This document shows, piece by piece, positions 1 through 5,282 of a DNA stretch of 5,282 nt. The DNA is from Planctomycetota bacterium. Its GTDB lineage: Bacteria; Planctomycetota; Planctomycetia; Planctomycetales; Planctomycetaceae. The first letter of the stretch is position 1; the number at the start of each line of letters is the position of its first letter. Below the pieces are notes generated by a model that worked only from the letters and a program-made list of their open reading frames with translations, made no database searches and was not told where the DNA came from. A program made the position numbers and the translations under genes. The stretch lies in NCBI GenBank assembly GCA_024278285.1, contig JAJRTM010000434.1, positions 1 through 5,282 of the forward strand, in the 5' to 3' direction.

Positions 1-48
1 CCAGCACGGCTGGTTCATTCTGATAGCCGTAACCAAAAATGATATTCG

Positions 49-77
49 AAAAATTTGCGTACCGTACGTAAATTTTT
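49..77. repeat. A/T-flanked inverted repeat upstream of dsbD (operator or terminator candidate)
   Basis: Two 14-base arms (49-62 and 64-77) are separated by a single C at 63. They match at 13 of 14 positions; the exception, G57 opposite T69, would still pair as G-U in RNA. The left arm starts with an A-run and the right arm ends with five Ts, so the outline resembles a factor-independent terminator readable on either strand. The stem is mostly A/T with a short GTAC-type core, and the loop would be very tight unless the central pairs open. It lies 45 bases before the dsbD start, over the place where a -35 box would fall if TACAAT at 89-94 is the -10. A protein-binding operator is therefore equally plausible. 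The symmetry is seen directly; the role is inferred. Confidence 0.5.
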
Positions 78-88
78 ACCGTTAGTAG

Positions 89-94
89 TACAAT
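89..94 (+). promoter_or_regulatory. possible -10 box for dsbD
   Basis: TACAAT matches the sigma-70 -10 consensus at five of six positions. It would start a transcript near position 101, leaving a leader of about 20 bases with the Shine-Dalgarno sequence in place. No recognisable -35 hexamer lies 16-18 bases upstream; that position falls inside the right half of the inverted repeat at 49-77. The assignment is weak and rests on one hexamer. Confidence 0.2.
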
Positions 95-104
95 GGAACT
101 CAAA

Positions 105-111
105 TAAGGGG
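105..111 (+). promoter_or_regulatory. Shine-Dalgarno sequence of dsbD
   Basis: TAAGGGG resembles the consensus TAAGGAGG. It leaves 10 bases to the ATG at 122 and 7 bases to an in-frame TTG at 119, immediately before that ATG. Both codons are reachable, so the site does not separate them. I prefer the ATG because it is the stronger initiator; the choice changes the protein by one residue. Confidence 0.55.
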
Positions 112-121
112 TTTCTGTTTG

Positions 122-2791
122 ATGAACAAAATTGATAATTGGCAAAAAGTTTCTCTGGTTCTTCTTGCTTTGACAGCAGGTTTATTGCTGGGAACTGGAC
201 AAATTGCAGCGCAGCCTGGAAATCCGTTGGATGGTTTTGGGCTGCCTGGTTTTGGCGATAAAAAATCGAGCGAGCCGAAAGTGATCATGCAGTTCGTTCC
301 TGCACAAGCTGCCGCAGGGGAGATTGTCACCGCAGAAATTACGATCAAGCTCGATAAAGATTCGTACGTTTATTCTCAGAACCCAAATGTCGGGGCAGAA
401 ACAAAGATAAAAATTGCTGAGGCGGTCGGATTAGAACCGGTTGATGCAAAATTCATCCCTTCAAAAAAACCGAAAACGGTTATCGAGCCGTTATTCAATA
501 ATGCCAAGCTCGAAAAATTTTACGGCGGCGTGACCTGGAAACGAAAATATCGCGTCACCGGAAAGGGAGCTCCCAAACTGAAAGGGACACTGAAGTATCA
601 GGTTTGTGATGCGAACAGTTGTAATCCGTTTGAAAAGCCGATTGCCATTGTCGGGCAACTCGGAAAAGCGAAATCGAAACAGCCGACTCTCAAAATGCTG
701 TTGGGAGATAAATCAAAACAAAAACCAGCCGCTTCGCTGATTACCGAAAAAACATCAGCAACAACAATGCCTCCCCTTCAAGGCGTTCTGCTATCTCGCA
801 CAAAAATCCCCGCTGTCGATGGTATTGCAAGCCCAAGCGAGAAAGTTAAATTTGATATTCAACTACTCGAAACTGGCACTAACGATGCTGCTGAAAAAGT
901 CGTTGCGGTTGTTATTACCGCAACATTGAATGACGGTTGGCACATTTATGCTCAGACGCAAGACCCTGCAATGTCTGGGCTACCGACGATCCTCAAGATG
1001 CAAAATACTGCAGGATTGATTCCGATTGATCCCGGTTTTTTGCCAACCAAATCGCCGGAAATTGCACATCCCCTCAAGGATATTACGCACATCATCTTTC
1101 ATCATACAGTCACCTGGCAACGCCGCTTTCGGATGAAATCTGACGAATTCACAGGCAGCATCAATGGTTCGATTCGCTTTCAGTTATGCGATGCCGGAAG
1201 TTGTTTGCCTCCCAAGACCGTCAAATTCACCTTGGGAAATGAAACATCAAATGCACAGAACATGAGTGCAACGGTGAAGAGTAGCTCACAGCCTTTTGCA
1301 AACGCATTGGTTCAGAATGAGCCTGTAGATACCGAACAATCAGCAACTGCTCCCATCGAAGAAATCAGCAGTCTTACTTCCAATGGCTTAATACCATTTT
1401 TAATAACCGGCGTGATCTTTGGATATCTTGCGTTGTTGACGCCGTGTGTTTTTCCAATGATCCCGATCACCGTCAGTTTCTTTTTGAAGCAGGCAGAGAA
1501 GGAGCATCACAACGCGGTCGGCATGGCGACACTTTATTGCCTCGGAATTATCGGGACGTTTACCGTGATCGGTTTGGTTGTTTCGATATTCTTCGGTGGT
1601 TCCGGTATGACCGAAGCGGCGAATTTGCCGTGGTTGAATATTTTTATTGCAGCCGTTCTCGTTTTCTTCGGGATGAACATGCTCGGAATGTTCGAAATTC
1701 AAATCCCGTCCTGGATGCTGACCTGGTCTTCCACTAAAGAACAGCAAGGCGGTTTTCTTGGCGTTCTGTTTATGTCCCTCACCTTTACGTTGGTCTCATT
1801 TACCTGCACGTTTGCGTTTGTCGGTTCACTTTTGCCAATGGCAGCCCAAGGGGATTATTACTGGCCAATTCTCGGTATGCTCGCCTTTTCGACCGCGTTC
1901 GCTTCCCCATTTTTTTTCCTGGCGTTGTTCCCCAGTTTTCTGAAAAAATTGCCTCAAAGTGGCGGCTGGATGAACCGGGTGAAAGTAACAATGGGACTGA
2001 TCGAAATCGGGGCGGCTTTCAAGTTTTTGAGTGTGGCTGATATCGGTTGGTTCTCCGTTCCGTATTTATTCGATTACGCCTTGGTGATGACTTCCTGGAT
2101 GGTGATTTGTATTGTGGTTGGGATCTATCTGCTTGGCTTTTTCAAATTGCCTCACGATAGTCCATCGGATTCCATCGGCGTTCTCCAACTCAGTTTTGCA
2201 ATGACATTCCTCGGCTTTGCAGCGTACTTGGCGGCAGGGATTTTCGGGGCGCATCCTCCAGAAGGAGCCGTCTGGCAACAGATTGCAGCATTTGCCCCCC
2301 CATCTTTTGAAACAGGAGAAGATGCCGATCTCGGGCCGACTCTTGAACATGACGGACTGATTTATGCCCTCGATGTTGATCAGGCCATCAACTATGCCGA
2401 TGCAAAAAAACAGCCACTGTTTTACGATTTTACCGGCGTGAACTGTGTGAATTGTCGATTCATGGAAATCAATGTTTTGTCCCAGAAAGAAAATAGAAAC
2501 CTGCTGGAAAAGTTTGTGCGAGTTCAACTATACATCGATACGATCCCTGCGATGAAAGATAAAGAGCAAATCGAAAAACTGCTCGAAAAGAATCGGACAT
2601 TACAGGCAGACTGGTTCAAATCTGTTTCGATGCCCGCGTATGCAATCGTCAGTCCAGACGGCAAGAAAATCCTGAGCAGTTACAAAGGAAAAGAACGCCG
2701 CTCCGGCGAATTCAATCGTTTCCTAAAAGCAGGGCTGGCAGAATGGCAACGCGAAAAAGTAGTGATGAATTCCGGAGCGGTCTCTCGATGA
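122..2791 (+). CDS. dsbD: thiol:disulfide interchange protein DsbD with duplicated N-terminal domain
   Basis: DsbD-type reductase of 889 residues from ATG (TTG at 119 adds one). The family passes electrons from cytoplasmic thioredoxin across the inner membrane to envelope disulfide isomerases, cytochrome-c maturation thioredoxins or similar partners. In order I see: a signal peptide (about 1-30, ending IAA before QPG); two DsbD alpha-like domains (about 54-181 and 242-373) with CDANSC (C162, C167) and CDAGSC followed by LPP (C356, C361); a membrane domain (about 422-700) with roughly eight hydrophobic segments and the redox cysteines C442 (in LTPCVFP) and C562 (in SFTCTF); and a C-terminal thioredoxin-like domain (about 753-876) with CVNC (C775, C778) and a likely cis-proline P838 (SMPAY). 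E. coli DsbD has the same alpha-TM-gamma order but only one alpha domain and about 565 residues, so the extra alpha copy is the oddity. All expected cysteine pairs are present. No dsbA, dsbC or ccm gene is in view, so the partner is unknown. Confidence 0.93.
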   Translation: MNKIDNWQKVSLVLLALTAGLLLGTGQIAAQPGNPLDGFGLPGFGDKKSSEPKVIMQFVPAQAAAGEIVTAEITIKLDKDSYVYSQNPNVGAETKIKIAEAVGLEPVDAKFIPSKKPKTVIEPLFNNAKLEKFYGGVTWKRKYRVTGKGAPKLKGTLKYQVCDANSCNPFEKPIAIVGQLGKAKSKQPTLKMLLGDKSKQKPAASLITEKTSATTMPPLQGVLLSRTKIPAVDGIASPSEKVKFDIQLLETGTNDAAEKVVAVVITATLNDGWHIYAQTQDPAMSGLPTILKMQNTAGLIPIDPGFLPTKSPEIAHPLKDITHIIFHHTVTWQRRFRMKSDEFTGSINGSIRFQLCDAGSCLPPKTVKFTLGNETSNAQNMSATVKSSSQPFANALVQNEPVDTEQSATAPIEEISSLTSNGLIPFLITGVIFGYLALLTPCVFPMIPITVSFFLKQAEKEHHNAVGMATLYCLGIIGTFTVIGLVVSIFFGGSGMTEAANLPWLNIFIAAVLVFFGMNMLGMFEIQIPSWMLTWSSTKEQQGGFLGVLFMSLTFTLVSFTCTFAFVGSLLPMAAQGDYYWPILGMLAFSTAFASPFFFLALFPSFLKKLPQSGGWMNRVKVTMGLIEIGAAFKFLSVADIGWFSVPYLFDYALVMTSWMVICIVVGIYLLGFFKLPHDSPSDSIGVLQLSFAMTFLGFAAYLAAGIFGAHPPEGAVWQQIAAFAPPSFETGEDADLGPTLEHDGLIYALDVDQAINYADAKKQPLFYDFTGVNCVNCRFMEINVLSQKENRNLLEKFVRVQLYIDTIPAMKDKEQIEKLLEKNRTLQADWFKSVSMPAYAIVSPDGKKILSSYKGKERRSGEFNRFLKAGLAEWQREKVVMNSGAVSR

Positions 2792-2816
2792 ATTACGATA
2801 TCGAACCTGAAAGGAT

Positions 2817-4094
2817 TCAAACGCGATTCGGTTTGTTCCAGTGAACTTTTGCGATCCACAAGCTGCCGTCGCTGCCGTATTTGTTGTTGACGGGCATCAC
2901 ATAATTGGGCCCCCAGGTTTGCATCCATTCTGAAACTGTCACCCAGCTTTCTTCCGGGTTAATGTAGGTCGCGCCGAAGTTGCCGAGGCGGGCACCGCGC
3001 TGCGGCACGAGAATTTGTTCGGTCTTTCGTAACACACATAACCGTTTCGGATCGACCTGTGCCATAAACAACGGGGCGCGATGCCGAAAGACGTGATCAT
3101 TGTTCGCGCCACTGCGAGTGTAAACAAGGTACAACGCATCGCTGTGCGTGACCCAGTGTTGTTGCGTGTTGTAACTGCCAAGCGGTTCGCCGTTATCGAA
3201 CATCCACGGCTTAGGATCAGTAAAATGAAGGCCATCTTTACTTGTCGCGATGTAGCCTCGTTTATCGTGCCGGATTGTCAAGAAGTAATTGTCCTGATAT
3301 TTCGTCAAAGAAGGTTCGCCAATACCTCGTGTTTTGTCTTCCACTGCAATGATATTTCCCTGCTGTTGATACGTTAATTCTTTTCCATCGAATTGACATC
3401 GCAAAACAGTAACACGCGAATTCTTACCTGCCGGATCGAAATAGATGGGCAGTAAAATGGAACCATCTGGTTCATCAAATCGCTGCACACAACCTGCTCC
3501 CGCATTATAGAATTCTTCCCGGTTGGGCATTTGCAGTTTTTTCCAGACTTCCCACTGGTTTGATTTCGCATCGTAAACAGAATACGAAGTATGCCGGGGA
3601 CGCGGGTTTTTTACTTTCCAGTCGGGGGTATAAACAACGGTGTGACCAGTCCCCAGAAGCCTGCCTGTTTTTTTATGCCAGGTGGGCCAGAAATCGCTGA
3701 CTGCAACGGGGCGTTTTTGACCATCGATTGTTTCGATCCGTGGAGCCAATGTTTTCATCTCGGTTGGTTTGCTCCATGTTTTGCCCAGATCGTCCGTCAT
3801 CATGCCGAACAGTCCCTCGAAAACGTCACTTCCCGAAACCGTCAACGAATTCATTGTCAGTACCACTCGGGGATCGCCGTTGTTTCCTGCGACAGGAACA
3901 ATCCCGGCTCGTGGATGACACCAGCATTTTTTGCCATCGTAAAACTTTGTCGGCACGCTTCGAGTAATCCGATAAGCATCGGTTTTATTCGTTGGCAATT
4001 CCCTTGAAATTGCTTCTCGCAGTTCAGCAAGAGGCAAGCTGATACAGGTTGCGCCAGCGAGAAAGGATCGATTGAGAAATTCACGACGTTGCAT
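2817..4094 (-). CDS. Tat-exported BNR/sialidase-superfamily protein (probable exo-alpha-sialidase-like)
   Basis: Protein of 425 residues, probably a six-bladed beta-propeller of the sialidase superfamily that binds or hydrolyses glycans outside the cytoplasm. The N-terminus QRREFLN (residues 2-8) fits the Tat twin-arginine motif and is followed by a short hydrophobic stretch to about residue 23. An Asp-box (BNR) motif is clear at 100-107 (TDDLGKTW), and a degenerate one lies near 284-291 (SKDGLHF). E260-P261-S262 with R275, and R62 in CHPRAGIVP, resemble the conserved Glu and Arg positions of sialidase-like families. I cannot confirm a complete catalytic set, so enzyme activity and substrate are open. 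The segment LGNFGATYINPEESWVTVSE (371-390) looks like a conserved late blade. Five cysteines remain outside the signal region (57, 59, 202, 233, 353), including a CWC. The start codon has only a weak purine-rich stretch (GCGAAG) before it. The gene converges on dsbD with a 25-base gap and lies 140 bases downstream of the exonuclease gene. Confidence 0.82.
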   Translation of the reverse strand: MQRREFLNRSFLAGATCISLPLAELREAISRELPTNKTDAYRITRSVPTKFYDGKKCWCHPRAGIVPVAGNNGDPRVVLTMNSLTVSGSDVFEGLFGMMTDDLGKTWSKPTEMKTLAPRIETIDGQKRPVAVSDFWPTWHKKTGRLLGTGHTVVYTPDWKVKNPRPRHTSYSVYDAKSNQWEVWKKLQMPNREEFYNAGAGCVQRFDEPDGSILLPIYFDPAGKNSRVTVLRCQFDGKELTYQQQGNIIAVEDKTRGIGEPSLTKYQDNYFLTIRHDKRGYIATSKDGLHFTDPKPWMFDNGEPLGSYNTQQHWVTHSDALYLVYTRSGANNDHVFRHRAPLFMAQVDPKRLCVLRKTEQILVPQRGARLGNFGATYINPEESWVTVSEWMQTWGPNYVMPVNNKYGSDGSLWIAKVHWNKPNRV

Positions 4095-4234
4095 TATCTT
4101 CGCTTTCAGTTAAATTCTGATGTTAAAAAAATCATGCTCTCTATTTACATCTGAATTGATTTGAAAATTTTGTGACAAACGACCTCCATTTGCTGGTTGA
4201 AAAACTGGGGGCACATTGGTTGCCGTTGTTGGGA

Positions 4235-5095
4235 TTACTTCTCCCCCTCATCCTGTTCCTGCGAACTTTCGATTGGCTGTTCTTCCTCCGCCTGGCTTTC
4301 TTGCCAGTCGCCCCAGTGTTCAAGATAGTGGGCGAAGGCAGGGCGTTCTTTTTGATTTTCGGAGAGGAACTCTTTTGTCTGTTGAACGAGTTGTTGTTCC
4401 TGTTCGAGGGATAGTTTGCCGATTAAGACACGTGTGCGAAGAAACACAAAATAGGTATCGAGAACATCGCAGATACAGTAATCGTTAATTTTCTGGACGC
4501 CACCCGCATCGTAAACATCCTGCACCTGGGAACCATCGATGCCGGTTTTTCCCGGTTTGCCGATGATGTTCGCCAGCACATTCAAACCGCCTTGCACGCG
4601 CGTTGCCCCGAAGTTGGAAATCAGATCCATTAAGTCGAGATGCCGCTGCGTGTTGTATCTGTTTCTGGATTGCTCATAAGTTCGGGCATCGATATTGAAC
4701 CAGTCCGGCAGAGACAATCCGTAACGATAAGCGGAAAGTTCCATCAAAGGAATGTCGTAACCACGTCCGTTGAAAGTAACGAAAGTGGGGCGGTTGTAAT
4801 GTCGCCAGCCGTTCCAGAAATGCTGGGTGATGGTCGCCGGGCGGTACTCGGAATCGTCGAGCACTACTATATCGATCAGAGAATAATCGTCCGCCACCTT
4901 GGCGATAGCGACCGAAATGGGAAGCATATAAGTGTGCGCGATGAAGTCGCTTCCCCTTTCAGCAAGGAGCGTTTCTCGATAGCGGGCAATCGCTTCGGCT
5001 GCGTTGAGGGAATCGTCCGGATATTTGATGCGGGAAATTAAATCGCCATCCGCAACCGCTTCGACATCAAAAATTAACCAGGAAACAGTAGACAT
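4235..5095 (-). CDS. stand-alone 3'-5' exonuclease, PolB-exonuclease-like (DnaQ/RNase H fold)
   Basis: Protein of 286 residues that resembles the predicted 3'-5' exonucleases related to the proofreading domain of family B DNA polymerases (Pfam DNA_pol_B_exo2). DEDDy-type motifs are visible: Exo I at 9-12 (FDVE, D10 and E12), Exo II at 108-116 ([10 protein letters not shown]114) and Exo III at 206-210 (YCICD, Y206 and D210). HLDLMD at 152-157 is also typical of the family. These residues should bind two metal ions and remove nucleotides from 3' ends; whether the substrate is DNA or RNA is unknown. No polymerase domain follows. The C-terminus (about 265-286) is a Gln/Glu-rich acidic tail, probably disordered. 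I chose the ATG at 5095 because FDVE then lies nine residues from the start, as is usual, and GGA lies 8 bases upstream. The frame stays open to an ATG at 5245, but those extra 50 residues are Arg/Cys-rich, unlike the family, and would be read through a REP-like repeat. Confidence 0.87.
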   Translation of the reverse strand: MSTVSWLIFDVEAVADGDLISRIKYPDDSLNAAEAIARYRETLLAERGSDFIAHTYMLPISVAIAKVADDYSLIDIVVLDDSEYRPATITQHFWNGWRHYNRPTFVTFNGRGYDIPLMELSAYRYGLSLPDWFNIDARTYEQSRNRYNTQRHLDLMDLISNFGATRVQGGLNVLANIIGKPGKTGIDGSQVQDVYDAGGVQKINDYCICDVLDTYFVFLRTRVLIGKLSLEQEQQLVQQTKEFLSENQKERPAFAHYLEHWGDWQESQAEEEQPIESSQEQDEGEK

Positions 5096-5134
5096 TCGAT
5101 TTTTCCAGTTTCTGTTTTGGAATTCTGTGGGGCA

Positions 5135-5165
5135 ACTATAGGATCGCTCGAACAATTCCTGTCGG
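5135..5165 (-). promoter_or_regulatory. weak candidate promoter of the exonuclease gene
   Basis: On the minus strand TATAGT (5140-5135) matches the -10 consensus at five of six positions. CCGACA (5165-5160) matches the -35 at four of six, with a long 19-base spacer. The leader would be about 33 bases. The site lies between the REP-like element and the ATG at 5095. It would support the shorter start, but such weak boxes occur by chance. Confidence 0.2.
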
Positions 5166-5178
5166 ATTTCAATTTGTT

Positions 5179-5271
5179 GTAAGCGGCAAGTCGCTAGCCG
5201 CCGGTAAACAGTAGCCCGGATAGGCAGGTGTATTACCAAGAACAACCGACGGCTAGCGTCTTGCCGCTTAC
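5179..5271. repeat. inverted pair of REP-like palindromes (BIME-like element)
   Basis: Two 27-base arms (5179-5205 and 5245-5271) are inverted copies matching at 25 of 27 positions, around a 39-base centre (5206-5244). Read from its outer end, each arm begins GTAA and then forms its own small hairpin. In the left arm this is GCGGC (5183-5187), a 9-base loop and GCCGC (5197-5201). The right arm has the same GCGGC and a GCCGT partner that still pairs with one G-T wobble. A short foot tetranucleotide followed by a GC stem-loop, present as two inverted units, is the organisation of REP/BIME elements mobilised by RAYT (Y1 HUH) transposases. No transposase is in the window and I see no target-site duplication at the ends. 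A non-autonomous MITE with 27-base terminal inverted repeats is the alternative. Its 5' neighbour gene lies outside the window. Confidence 0.7.
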
Positions 5272-5282
5272 TCCGTCCACTA

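Noticed and set aside
1..13. CCAGC-ACG-GCTGG hairpin at the window edge, possible terminator of an upstream gene
   Set aside because: The stem is only five pairs within view, it is followed by TTCATTCTG rather than a clean T-run, and the sequence before it is not available.
2066..2527. Open minus-strand frame of 153 codons inside dsbD
   Set aside because: It is antisense to the DsbD membrane and thioredoxin domains, whose frame is unambiguous; the translation has no family features.
3591..4007. Open plus-strand frame of 138 codons inside the BNR gene, and a similar shorter one at 3081-3377
   Set aside because: Both lie wholly antisense to a gene with clear family features. The translations are Cys/Pro-rich and show no recognisable domain.
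4035..4094. Lipoprotein signal in the BNR protein (Cys17 in AGATC)
   Set aside because: The residues before Cys17 do not fit the lipobox (Leu is not at -3), and the twin-arginine motif explains the N-terminus better.
4095..4234. Promoter or terminator between the exonuclease and BNR genes
   Set aside because: On the minus strand TTGTCA resembles a -35, but the nearest fair -10 (TAAATA) is 25 bases away. The T-run near 4124-4130 has no GC stem before it. Nothing convincing is present in these 140 bases.
4640..5041. Open plus-strand frame of 133 codons antisense to the exonuclease gene
   Set aside because: It covers the Exo I to Exo II region on the opposite strand, where the exonuclease motifs are clear; it looks like a shadow frame.

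Overview
The window holds three confidently supported protein genes plus short non-coding segments. It looks like a chromosomal stretch of moderate-GC bacterial DNA. A planctomycete is my best guess. The guess rests on the Tat-exported sialidase-fold (BNR) protein, the DsbD with a C-terminal CVNCR thioredoxin domain, and the REP-like intergenic repeat. None of these proves the taxon, and no rRNA or other phylogenetic marker is present.

Layout. Bases 1-121 are an upstream region with an A/T-flanked inverted repeat (49-77), a possible -10 box and a Shine-Dalgarno sequence. A large plus-strand gene (122-2791) encodes a DsbD-type transmembrane thiol:disulfide reductase with an unusual second copy of the N-terminal domain. 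It converges, with a gap of only 25 bases, on a minus-strand gene (4094-2817) for a Tat-signal-bearing BNR/sialidase-superfamily protein. After 140 bases without a gene lies a second minus-strand gene (5095-4235) for a stand-alone 3'-5' exonuclease of the PolB-exonuclease-like family. The region upstream of it (5096-5282) carries a 93-bp inverted pair of REP-like palindromes (5179-5271).

How the genes relate. I see no convincing shared pathway. DsbD moves electrons from cytoplasmic thioredoxin to the cell envelope. The BNR protein is an envelope or secreted protein that probably binds or cleaves glycans. The exonuclease is cytoplasmic and acts on nucleic acid. The two minus-strand genes are co-oriented, but the 140-base gap gives no support for an operon. 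No CRISPR array, tRNA, rRNA, prophage gene or transposase is visible. The features most worth following are the REP-like pair and the duplicated DsbD alpha domain. I found no evidence of a new multi-gene system here.
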